From IMG/VR virus record IMGVR_UViG_3300022074_000238, positions 1 to 30,494 of that record: DNA of 30,494 nucleotides. One strand, written 5' to 3'. Every line of letters starts with the position of its first letter. The first letter of the stretch is position 1. The position numbers were made by a program, and so were the translations under genes. The notes under the pieces are model-generated. The model did not search any database. It saw only the letters and a list, made by a program, of their open reading frames with translations, and had not been told where the DNA came from. Positions 15,652-22,678 of the stretch are shown piece by piece. The DNA is from a virus.

Positions 15652-17490
15652 ATTAACCTAGTTAAAAATTTTAATACTTTAGTTCGTCTTGGTCTTGTAA
15701 TATTCTTATTAGTTCCTATCCCGGTAATTGCTGACCACGTTCCAACTCAGCCACCTTACGACCAATCTTTAGCACTTGATACTTCAACAGGTGATTTAAC
15801 AGTTGGCATTTATTCGTCTGATGGTTTTGAGGACTCTCCACCTGAAAAATACACAATTTGGTTTACTATTTCTGAGTCTGAGTTAGACACTTCATCGGCT
15901 TATTGTATTTCGACCACTTTTGGTCATGGAGATAACTTGTCCTGGCAGTATCATGTTTTCAGCCTGGAAGACTTGCAGACTTACTTTGAAGTTCCTAATG
16001 GAACTTTTAGGACAAAAATAAGAGCAGATAATGACACCGATAACAGTTTCAGCACCTTAACTGCTGAGATGACTATTTCAATTCCTGACCAACTTCCATT
16101 TGTTAATTTAGCTGATTGGTCTGCACCGTCTAACACTTGCACGGACACTTCAACGACTACAACTAGTTCAACTACTTTAGATCCCTTGACAATTGAAAGA
16201 AACGCAAACTTTGAAGAGACTGGCATCTATGAAACTAACCAGGAACGTGAGGACCGTGAATATGATGAATACCTTGAGGAACTTGAGGAGGAACGAGAAG
16301 CTGAAGAGGAGGCTGCTCGTTTAGCAGAAGAGCAAAGGTTAAATGAGGAAAGAGAAGCAAACTTTAACGAGACAGGAATACTTGAGACTGATGATGAAAG
16401 AAATGACCGAGAAGAGACAGAGTATCAAGCAGAGCTTGAGGCAAACTTCCTGGAGACAGGTTTTTATGAAACGAATGATGAAAGAGAGGAACGAGAAGAG
16501 CTAGAGTATCAAATTTATTTAGAGGAACTTGAGGCTGAAGCTGAGGCTGAAATATTGGCTGAACTTGAGGACTCAATTGATTTGGAGACTTTAGGTCTTG
16601 TTGTTGTAGATTGTATTGAAGGAGATGAGGAGTGTGAAAATTTAACTGATGATGAAATTGCTGAAATTGAAGCTGAACTTCAAGAGTTTATTGACACGAT
16701 ACAAGAGATTGAAGAGAATACTGACTTTGAAGTTTTTGAAATTGAAGAGGAAGTTATCGAGTTAGAGGACATAAATATTGACGATGATGTTGTTGTAATA
16801 ATTATTGAGGAGTTGGAGGATGAAGAGCAAACGGATCAGGTTCCAATTATTGAGGATTATGACTCTGATGAAATTGAGGAAGTCAAGGAGGTTATTGAAA
16901 TTGTTGAGGATGTTATTCCTGAACTACCTGATGAAATTCTTGAACCTGAAGAGGCTGAGGAAATAATTGAGGAGTTTGTTGAGTCTTTAGAGCCTGAGAC
17001 CAAGGTTGAAATAATTGAGGACGTTGTTGAGGTTGGTGTTGAGGAGCTTACTGAGGAGCAGGTTGTTGTTGTCCAGGAGGTTGTTGAGTCTGCTATCCAA
17101 GATGTAGAGGTTTTATCTGTGGAGCAAGTTGAGACTGTTGCTGAAGTCTTGGGTCTTGAAGAGTCAGATGATGTTGGTGTTATTGCTGAGGCTGTCAAGA
17201 CAGACGAGGCTGTTGCTGAAGCTGTAGAGTCTTTTGTAGAGCGTGCTGTTGAGAACAAAGACGTTGAGGACTATAACTTGTCCGATGTTGTTGTTGAGGT
17301 TCAAGTTGAGGAGTTTCTTGAAAATCCTGCTGTAATTTTTCAGGTGGACTTTGAAGAGATTAACTTAGTTAGTTTGGGCGACGATTTAACTAATCAACAG
17401 AAAGAAAAGGCACAGGAGGTTGTCGTTCCAGTTATTATTGCTAGTCAGATTATCTCTGCTAGTGTTGTGCCGTTTAGGAGGCTAAATTGA
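15652..17490 (+). CDS. Exported, highly acidic repeat protein; apparent ATT start
   Basis: This 612-residue frame has no ATG, GTG or TTG until TTG 15937, yet the upstream 285 bases are open and encode a good signal peptide. If ATT 15652 initiates, residues 1-29 read as a basic n-region (NLVKNFNTLVR), a core LGLVIFLLVPIPV and a cut near VIA-DH. AAAGG lies about ten bases upstream. Residues ~30-165 are beta-like. Three 23-residue repeats follow (residues 185, 236, 264; ANFxETGxxET, then ER-DRE--EY). A long Glu/Asp/Val-rich region fills most of the rest. It lies in the lysis region. Function unknown; an exported wall or host-surface protein is possible. Confidence 0.6.
   Translation: MNLVKNFNTLVRLGLVIFLLVPIPVIADHVPTQPPYDQSLALDTSTGDLTVGIYSSDGFEDSPPEKYTIWFTISESELDTSSAYCISTTFGHGDNLSWQYHVFSLEDLQTYFEVPNGTFRTKIRADNDTDNSFSTLTAEMTISIPDQLPFVNLADWSAPSNTCTDTSTTTTSSTTLDPLTIERNANFEETGIYETNQEREDREYDEYLEELEEEREAEEEAARLAEEQRLNEEREANFNETGILETDDERNDREETEYQAELEANFLETGFYETNDEREEREELEYQIYLEELEAEAEAEILAELEDSIDLETLGLVVVDCIEGDEECENLTDDEIAEIEAELQEFIDTIQEIEENTDFEVFEIEEEVIELEDINIDDDVVVIIIEELEDEEQTDQVPIIEDYDSDEIEEVKEVIEIVEDVIPELPDEILEPEEAEEIIEEFVESLEPETKVEIIEDVVEVGVEELTEEQVVVVQEVVESAIQDVEVLSVEQVETVAEVLGLEESDDVGVIAEAVKTDEAVAEAVESFVERAVENKDVEDYNLSDVVVEVQVEEFLENPAVIFQVDFEEINLVSLGDDLTNQQKEKAQEVVVPVIIASQIISASVVPFRRLN
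16204..16509 (+). repeat. Three 23-residue coding repeats
   Basis: Copies begin at 16204, 16357 and 16441 inside the acidic protein gene. Each encodes ANFxETG, then a short acidic stretch ending in ExY. Copies 2 and 3 are separated by only five residues, copies 1 and 2 by 28. The repeats point to internal duplication and a likely helical, charged fold. Confidence 0.75.
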
Positions 17491-17696
17491 TAAAAAAAAT
17501 AACAGGGCTGCTTAGAAAAATTAAAATTTTTAAGTGGATTAAAAGCATATTGCAAGAGACTCTTGCTCAAACTTTTACACTCCTTGGTTTTTTTATTGCC
17601 TGGTTAACTCTTACCGGAACAGCCAAGGATATAGTTGGCATTGCTATACTGATATCACTTGGCTTATGGTTGTTGACCATTGGCTTTAGAAAATAA
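17487..17696 (+). CDS. Small two-helix membrane protein, possible second holin
   Basis: This 69-residue protein starts at TTG 17487, overlapping the preceding stop (TTGA), with AGGAGG six bases before. The N-terminal ~20 residues are very basic (KKITGLLRKIKIFKWIKS). Two membrane segments follow, about 30-45 (TFTLLGFFIAWLTL) and 49-67 (IVGIAILISLGLWLLTIGF). Two helices, small size and a transglycosylase gene next door suggest a holin or antiholin partner to the protein at 15443. There is no family-specific motif. Confidence 0.65.
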   Translation: MIKKITGLLRKIKIFKWIKSILQETLAQTFTLLGFFIAWLTLTGTAKDIVGIAILISLGLWLLTIGFRK

Positions 17697-17707
17697 CTAG
17701 GGGGTAT

Positions 17708-18139
17708 TTGCTAAGTTTATTGATGGCTTGCTCTTTGAGTATGCCTGCAACTATGCAAGATGTGGCTGAATATCAGCATTGTCTTGAATACCAGGACGTA
17801 TGGGTCTTGGGTCTTGAATGGTCTAATTTAATTCAAGATCACTTTGAAATTAAAGATCACGAGACTGCTTATCGTGTTATTGGTTGTGAAAGTTGGGGAA
17901 TACCTACAGCTAAAAACCCCACCTCTACTGCAAAGGGTTTATGGCAGTTTATAGATAAAACATGGACCTGGGTGGAGTCTAAGTTAAAAATCAAAGGGTC
18001 TGCGTTTGACCCTCATCTATCCACTCATTACGCATCATTTTTAGTTTACAATACCGAGCAAGGCTGGGGTCATTGGTCTGAGTCTGCTCATTGCTGGGAG
18101 GCACCAAATGAAAAAAATAAACCTACAAAAATTAATTAA
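17708..18139 (+). CDS. Transglycosylase/lysozyme-like wall enzyme
   Basis: This 143-residue protein resembles a lysozyme-fold transglycosylase that cuts the glycan strands of peptidoglycan. YRVIGCESWGIPTAKNP holds the likely catalytic Glu 61, followed by STAKGLWQFIDKTWTWV and late GWGHWSESAHCW, the usual ES-G ... GL-Q---TW ... W pattern. The N-terminus LSLLMACS is short and hydrophobic, with a lipobox-like L-M-A-C, but lacks a basic n-region. TTG 17708 follows AGGGGG closely; ATG 17723 is an alternative. It may help lysis or DNA entry. Confidence 0.72.
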   Translation: MLSLLMACSLSMPATMQDVAEYQHCLEYQDVWVLGLEWSNLIQDHFEIKDHETAYRVIGCESWGIPTAKNPTSTAKGLWQFIDKTWTWVESKLKIKGSAFDPHLSTHYASFLVYNTEQGWGHWSESAHCWEAPNEKNKPTKIN

Positions 18140-18248
18140 TTTAAAACTTGACCTTTATTGGGAGCTTTGGTGGTGGCTTGACTCTAAAACCACAGTTATC
18201 TATAAATGGTTAATTGAAAAAGAGAAACAACGACCTAACTCTGATTAG
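18108..18248 (+). CDS. Trp-rich 46-residue protein
   Basis: A short frame begins at ATG 18108, six bases after GGGAGG, and overlaps the end of the transglycosylase gene by 32 bases in another frame. The product has a basic N-terminus and a central YWELWWWLD. A basic, charged tail ending in RPNSD follows. The strong ribosome site argues for translation. Aromatic clusters flanked by charge suggest interface-bound membrane attachment, perhaps as a lysis accessory, but no family is recognised. Confidence 0.5.
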   Translation: MKKINLQKLINLKLDLYWELWWWLDSKTTVIYKWLIEKEKQRPNSD

Positions 18249-18251
18249 TTA

Positions 18252-18289
18252 TGGTAATATCCGACCTGGTTAGCAATAAGGAGGATAAA
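18252..18289 (+). promoter_or_regulatory. Extended -10 promoter and GGTTAGCAA leader
   Basis: TGGTAATAT (18252-18260) is an extended -10 element. The predicted leader contains TGGTTAGCAA and then AAGGAGG before the ATG at 18289. A nearly identical leader precedes the gene at 24306, so this looks like a shared control element rather than chance. Confidence 0.5.
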
Positions 18290-18687
18290 TGACCGAAAGA
18301 ACTAGGAGGGTAACACCACCTGTAGAGTTCGATATGCCACGTGGTGCTAGGGTTTATGACAATAAACTCATCATCAAACCTGGACAGCTTAATGCCTTTT
18401 ATACTGACGTAAAAAGAGCATTTGACATGAAGGAAGCAAGGAAGAGAAAAAGCCGAGCAACTCGCTTGGGTGACGCTCTTGGTCTTGTGACCGATGCACG
18501 TCTTGAGGTCGAGGACCTTAAGGGTGAGATTGAGGAGTGGAAAGAAAACCTAGAAGGCACCAACTTCGAGAGTTCAATGAAGTATGAACAGCTTGAGGAA
18601 TGCTTAGACGCTCTTGACGAGTTAGTTTCTAACTTAGAAGAGTGCGAGAGTGCTGACGGAAATATTGAGTTTCCAGGTATGTTCTAA
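18289..18687 (+). CDS. Coiled-coil protein of unknown function
   Basis: This 132-residue protein starts after AAGGAGG with its own promoter-like leader and ends just before a strong terminator, so it is probably transcribed alone. The N-terminal half is basic (TERTRRVTPPVEF, then EARKRKSRATRLGDALG). The C-terminal half is strongly acidic and heptad-like, from VTDARLEVEDLKGEIEEW onward, suggesting a coiled coil. I recognise no family. The isolated, well-signalled unit could be an abundant or regulatory protein expressed apart from the late operon. Confidence 0.75.
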   Translation: MTERTRRVTPPVEFDMPRGARVYDNKLIIKPGQLNAFYTDVKRAFDMKEARKRKSRATRLGDALGLVTDARLEVEDLKGEIEEWKENLEGTNFESSMKYEQLEECLDALDELVSNLEECESADGNIEFPGMF

Positions 18688-18709
18688 CTAAGACCTACAT
18701 GGGATAAGA

Positions 18710-18736
18710 AGGCAGGCTTAAAGCCTGCCTTTTTTT
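18710..18736 (+). terminator. Intrinsic terminator
   Basis: AGGCAGGC (18710-18717), loop TTAAA and GCCTGCCT (18723-18730) form a perfect 8-bp stem followed by seven T residues. It ends the short unit at 18289-18687. Confidence 0.92.
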
Positions 18737-18990
18737 AGCCTAAAAACATTGATTTACGCATTTTTTCTCTGACAGCCTCATATTTGCGTTTTAAGGGCTA
18801 GTTGTTCATAGCTTAGTGCTTGTGCGTAGGCACATTCCATTTGGCACACAGAGGCTACAAATGGCTAATATAGACCGTTTTAGAGACATAAATCTTTGAC
18901 ACTTAAGTTTGCCTGGGTCTAGACCATATGCTCTTGCTCCTGGTTCTTTTGTCCTACTCTTTTGGTAAGTAAAAGAAAAGGATATTTATT
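18737..18990 (+). other. Gene-free segment before second tail tube gene
   Basis: No gene is supported in this segment. It holds an inverted repeat CCATTTG (18837) / CAAATGG (18858), whose central 14 bases include GCACACAGAGGCT. That 13-mer recurs at 27025 near the integrase. TTGACA (18896-18901) is followed 17-18 bases later by TCTAGACCATA (18918-18928), a box also found at 12751. A promoter for the tail operon here is likely, though its -10 is unclear. Confidence 0.5.
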
Positions 18991-19398
18991 ATGGCTACTT
19001 TTGTTTTCACAGATGCGTCTGTGACTATAAACTCCGTAGACTTATCTGACCATGTTCGTTCTGTTACGCTGGATCTCTCAGCTGAAGAGCAGGACGATAC
19101 CGCTATGGGAGCGACCTTTCGTAGCAGAAAAGGTGGACTTAAGGATGGCTCGATTTCGCTTGAATTTAATTCTGACTTTGCAGCTGCTGAAATTGATGCG
19201 ACAATATTTCCAATCCTTGGGACTAGTGTTGCTTTTGTTGTCAAGCCTACAAGTGGTTCAGTAAGTTCTACAAACCCAAGTTACTCAGGCAGTTGTTTGG
19301 TAACTCAGCACGTTCCTGTTGGGAATGCCGTAGGGGACTTGGCGACGACATCCGTGTCTTGGCCTACCTCTGGGACTATCAGTAGAGCTACGAGTTAG
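18991..19398 (+). CDS. Major tail (tube) protein, short form
   Basis: This 135-residue protein is predicted to polymerise into the tail tube. The opening MATFVFTDASVTINS and DLSDHVRSVTLDLSAEEQD match the start of the protein at 11675. The rest (ISLEFNSDFAAAEIDATIFP, then LVTQHVPVGNAVGDL) is the usual compact tube domain without an extra C-terminal domain. AAGGA precedes the ATG. The tail chaperone pair and tape measure follow directly, the classic order, so this copy is the better candidate for the main tube subunit. Confidence 0.8.
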   Translation: MATFVFTDASVTINSVDLSDHVRSVTLDLSAEEQDDTAMGATFRSRKGGLKDGSISLEFNSDFAAAEIDATIFPILGTSVAFVVKPTSGSVSSTNPSYSGSCLVTQHVPVGNAVGDLATTSVSWPTSGTISRATS

Positions 19399-19400
19399 TC

Positions 19401-19670
19401 ATGGCAGGTTCATCAGGGTTACACCAGCTCACTTTGGTGTATGTAGACGAAACTAAGCAAGAGCTTGATTTAAGACCTATTGACTTTGTCGCTGTAGAGC
19501 GTAAATTTGGGACTCGTCCTGCTGCCGAACTACAAAATTTGGCATTTGAGGAGTTAATGTATTTATGTTGGCATTCAGCCAAAAGGTTAGGAGTTACTGA
19601 AACTTTTGACAAATGGCTTGAAAACGTTGCAAAGATTGACGGTCTTGAAGGGGATGATTCCCCGGGGTAG
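19401..19670 (+). CDS. Tail assembly chaperone (gpG-like)
   Basis: This 89-residue protein should act as a chaperone for the tape measure during tail assembly. The pattern TLVYVDETKQELDLRPIDFVAVERKFG, in outline, and LAFEELMYLCWHSAKRLG is typical of the upstream member of the G/GT pair. The stop TAG follows directly on CCCGGGG. A second open frame then continues in phase -1. It lies between the tail tube and the gp10-like and tape measure genes. Most ribosomes should end here and make the short form. Confidence 0.82.
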   Translation: MAGSSGLHQLTLVYVDETKQELDLRPIDFVAVERKFGTRPAAELQNLAFEELMYLCWHSAKRLGVTETFDKWLENVAKIDGLEGDDSPG

Positions 19671-19828
19671 TTGAGGGTCACTTTGTTAGCTTGATTTGTG
19701 ATGTGGCTTTGGCTGCAGGACTAAATCCTTACGAGGTGGCTCAGTTACCGTTAGAGTTCTTTGTTGGTTTACAAAACTCGTTAATTAAAAGAAACGAACA
19801 GGAGAGGCAATCGATGGGTAATGGCTAG
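19401..19828 (+). CDS. Tail assembly chaperone GT fusion by -1 frameshift
   Basis: A -1 slip at C CCG GGG (19661-19667) would read through the stop into a frame that runs to TAG 19826, adding 53 residues to the 89-residue upstream protein. The extension reads SLICDVALAAGLNPYEVAQ, then LPLEFFVGL. The opening resembles the downstream part of frameshifted tail chaperones. The -1 frame is blocked upstream by TGA at 19655, so the shift must occur between there and the stop. The extension has no start of its own. The family commonly uses this device; efficiency cannot be judged. Confidence 0.72.
19661..19667 (+). promoter_or_regulatory. Slippery heptamer CCCGGGG
   Basis: The sequence C CCG GGG fits X XXY YYZ, with X = C, Y = G and Z = G, in the frame of the upstream chaperone, and the stop codon is the next triplet. 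Both tRNAs can re-pair after a -1 slip (CCG to CCC, GGG to GGG). Confidence 0.72.
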
Positions 19829-20459
19829 CATAAAAAAACAAGCAGCAGGCTCAGGCATTGCTGTTGAAGGTTTAAACGATGTTATTTTTGGCTTGCGTGG
19901 TATGGAGCGTGCTACTGAGGTTAGAAAAGAACTCAGGGGTTTTCATAAAGGTTTAGCTAAAGAGGTCGAGTCAAAAACAAGACAGGAGGCTTTACGTCAA
20001 AGAGAAGATGGTTCAGCCGTTCCTAAAAGAACATTAGGTTCTCGTGGTTTTGTTGGTGGTGGAACTGACAGATCAGCATTTCTTGACATTCGTAAGACCA
20101 ATAAATTTGCTAGAAACCTTGAGTTTGGCCGAAAGTATCAATTTATTCCTAACTTGATAGTTGGTCGTGCTGTTGACAGACCGTCTAGTGCAATTTCTAA
20201 GACTCAACGAGGAGCTGTTGCACGTCCACAGGGTCAAGGTGGTATTAAAGGTTCCTACTACCCTGCATCAAAAATGAAGCGAAGGGTTTACAAGGAGTGG
20301 GTCGGTGACTTTTGGGACCGTCAGGGTGGTTTTCCTGAAGGCACAAAATTTGGAGGTTATGTAGCTGAAAAAACAATAGCAAGGATTACACCTGGCTTGT
20401 CTGAGGACTATGCAGATGAAATGCTTGGCATTGTTAAAAAAGCTATAAAAGGTAAGTAA
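19821..20459 (+). CDS. HK97 gp10-like tail protein
   Basis: This 212-residue protein contains LRGMERATEVRKELRGFHKGLAKEV in outline, a central RNLEFGRKYQFIPNLIVGRAVD, and a C-terminal YADEMLGIVKKAIKGK. This resembles HK97 gp10-type proteins (early helix with Arg/Lys, then a beta core, then a terminal helix). Those usually lie between the connector and tail terminator genes. Here the gene lies between the chaperones and tape measure, so the family call is tentative. ATG 19821 overlaps the chaperone extension. The stop overlaps the next ATG by one base. Confidence 0.5.
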   Translation: MASIKKQAAGSGIAVEGLNDVIFGLRGMERATEVRKELRGFHKGLAKEVESKTRQEALRQREDGSAVPKRTLGSRGFVGGGTDRSAFLDIRKTNKFARNLEFGRKYQFIPNLIVGRAVDRPSSAISKTQRGAVARPQGQGGIKGSYYPASKMKRRVYKEWVGDFWDRQGGFPEGTKFGGYVAEKTIARITPGLSEDYADEMLGIVKKAIKGK

Positions 20460-22678
20460 TGGCAGAAGTAAAAACATTAAGGTTTGAGTTCCTAGCTGAC
20501 ACTAAAAAGTTTTTAGGAAAGGTTGGAGCTGTTGGTAAGAAGTTTGACGCTTTAGGCAAAGACATGAACCGAGTAGGTGGTCAAATCAATAAAGTTTTTG
20601 CGGGTCTTGGTGTTGCGGCAGGTGCAGGTGCGGTCAAAGCAATAAGTGAGTTTCGTGCTTTTGAGGATGGAATGCTTGAAGTCTTTACCCTTATGCCTGG
20701 CATCTCTAAAGAGGCAATGGATATTATGGAGGCTGATGTTCTTGCTGTATCAAAATCAATTGGTAAGTTGCCTGAGGATGTCATACCATCTTTGTATAAT
20801 TCTTTATCTGCTGGTGTGCCACCTGATAATGTTTTTGCGTTTATTCAAACTGCTAATAAGTTAGCTGTTGGTGGTGCTACTGATTTAGGCACAGCTGTTG
20901 ATGGTTTAACTTCTGTTGTAAATGCTTTTGGTCCTGAAGCTGTTAGTTTTGAGAAAGCGTCTGATTTAATTTTTACTGCTGTAAAAGGTGGAAAGACCAC
21001 AGTTGATGAGTTATCTAGATCATTATTCCAGGTTGCACCAGTTGCGGCAGGTCTTGGGGTTGAGTTTGGTGATGTGACAGCGGCTTTAGCAACTTTGACA
21101 GCAGCTGGAACACCTACGTCTGTTGCAGCAACTCAGCTGAGAGCGGTCTTTGCAGAGTTATCAAAGCCTACAACTGTTATTTCTAAAAAGTTCCAGGAGT
21201 TAGCAGGCAAGGACTTTGCTGCGTTTATTGCTGAAGGTGGAAACGTTGCAGATGCATTAAATTTAATTAAACAAGACGCTGATTCCTCTGGAGTATCTTT
21301 GTCTGCATACTTTGGTTCTGTTGAAGCGGCAGGTGCTGCTCAAGTTCTAACTGGTAAGGGTGCTGAAAAGTTTGCGGCTGAAATAAAAGCGGCAGGCGAT
21401 GCGGTTGGTGCCACGGACAAAGCATTTCAAACTGGAGCGTCTGGTATTGGTTTAGTCCTGGATAAAATAAGAGCGGGCATTTCTGTTTTCACAATTGAAA
21501 TAGGACAAAAACTTGCACCAGTTCTTTTAGATTTTATTGAAAATGCTAGAGCTACTTTTGAAAGATTACAGCCAAAAATTAAAGCCTTTAGTGATAGCAT
21601 TCGTGAGTTCATTGGGTCAGATCAGTTTCGTTCAATCATTAATGGTATAAATACTGCTTTTAGTGAGCTTGAGGCACGTCTATCCCCTGTTTTTGAAAGG
21701 ATCAGGGAGTTTTTCAAAGAAAACCCTAAGGTTGCTTTTACTGGTCTTGCTGTTGTTGTTGGTGGTATATTGCTTGCATCGGTTGTATCCCTGGCTACAG
21801 CTTTTGCTGCTTTGTTTAGTCCGTTTACAATTGTTTTGGGTCTTATTGCAGGTCTTGCAGCAGGTTTTCGTTTTGCTTTTGATAATGTCAAAGGCTTTAG
21901 AGACTTTGTTAACAACTCTATAAGTTTCCTTAAAGGTTTATTTAGTAACTTCATAGCATTTTTTCAAGGTGATGGTTTTCAAAACGGAATAAAAACGGCT
22001 TTAGACTTTGTAACTGTTCAATTTTTTAATATTAAGAAGTTTATTGATGGTGTTGTTGTTTTTATAAAAGGTTTATTTAGTGGTGATGTTCAGCTTGCTG
22101 TTGCTGGTTTTAAGTTAGCGTTTTCAGGGATTCTTGATTTTTTCAAAAATAATTTTAATTTATTTAAGGTTCTAAAAGATATATTTGTTGGTGCTTTGGG
22201 TAAATTAAAAGATTTCTTAAAACCAAAGCTCAAAGAGTTTGGTTCTAACTTCCTGGAAACTCTTGGCACAGTTTTTAAAACTTCTGCTGGTGTTTTGCTT
22301 GAAGGTGTCAAATTTGTATTCAACAAAGTAATTGACAAAATAAACGACTTTATTAATAAAGTGAATGATGGACTGGGTTTCAGTTTCTTTGGCATTGACA
22401 TTGACCCACCAAACATTCCAAACTTACCACGATTGGCCAAGGGTGGTATCGTAACTCAGCCGACTCGAGCTTTAATTGGCGAGAGCGGTCCTGAAGCTAT
22501 AATTCCGTTGTCGAGAGCTGGCGACAACCTTGGCCAGACAAATATAAACCTCACGGTCAACGCAGGCTTAGGGACTGATGGAGCTAGTGTTGGTCGTCAA
22601 ATTGTTGATGAACTTAGGAAGTTTCAACGCTCTAACGGTCCACTACCACTTCGTTTAAGTGGTTTTGATATAGCCTAA
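20459..22678 (+). CDS. Tape measure protein (TP901-like)
   Basis: This 739-residue protein sets tail length and is ejected with the DNA. The first ~340 residues match the TP901-type minor tail domain: FRAFEDGMLEVFTLMPG, SLYNSLSAGVPPDNVF, AVDGLTSVVNAFG, SLFQVAPVAAGLGVEFG and TPTSVAATQLRAVFAEL, each quoted in part. Hydrophobic segments at ~425-475 are the usual membrane-active stretch. Several FIKGLFSG/FLKGLFSN-type helical repeats follow. The C-terminus has LAKGGIVTQPTRALIGE and SGPEAIIPLSR, a common tape-measure ending. It is the longest gene in the window, as expected. Confidence 0.93.
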   Translation: MAEVKTLRFEFLADTKKFLGKVGAVGKKFDALGKDMNRVGGQINKVFAGLGVAAGAGAVKAISEFRAFEDGMLEVFTLMPGISKEAMDIMEADVLAVSKSIGKLPEDVIPSLYNSLSAGVPPDNVFAFIQTANKLAVGGATDLGTAVDGLTSVVNAFGPEAVSFEKASDLIFTAVKGGKTTVDELSRSLFQVAPVAAGLGVEFGDVTAALATLTAAGTPTSVAATQLRAVFAELSKPTTVISKKFQELAGKDFAAFIAEGGNVADALNLIKQDADSSGVSLSAYFGSVEAAGAAQVLTGKGAEKFAAEIKAAGDAVGATDKAFQTGASGIGLVLDKIRAGISVFTIEIGQKLAPVLLDFIENARATFERLQPKIKAFSDSIREFIGSDQFRSIINGINTAFSELEARLSPVFERIREFFKENPKVAFTGLAVVVGGILLASVVSLATAFAALFSPFTIVLGLIAGLAAGFRFAFDNVKGFRDFVNNSISFLKGLFSNFIAFFQGDGFQNGIKTALDFVTVQFFNIKKFIDGVVVFIKGLFSGDVQLAVAGFKLAFSGILDFFKNNFNLFKVLKDIFVGALGKLKDFLKPKLKEFGSNFLETLGTVFKTSAGVLLEGVKFVFNKVIDKINDFINKVNDGLGFSFFGIDIDPPNIPNLPRLAKGGIVTQPTRALIGESGPEAIIPLSRAGDNLGQTNINLTVNAGLGTDGASVGRQIVDELRKFQRSNGPLPLRLSGFDIA

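Noticed and set aside
16857-17258. Ser/Thr-rich minus-strand frame
   Set aside because: It is the antisense of GAG/GTT-rich codons of the acidic protein and has no start signal.
15937-17490. TTG 15937 as the true start of the acidic protein
   Set aside because: The upstream 285 bases are open in the same frame and encode a signal peptide and folded region. There is no ribosome site at TTG 15937.
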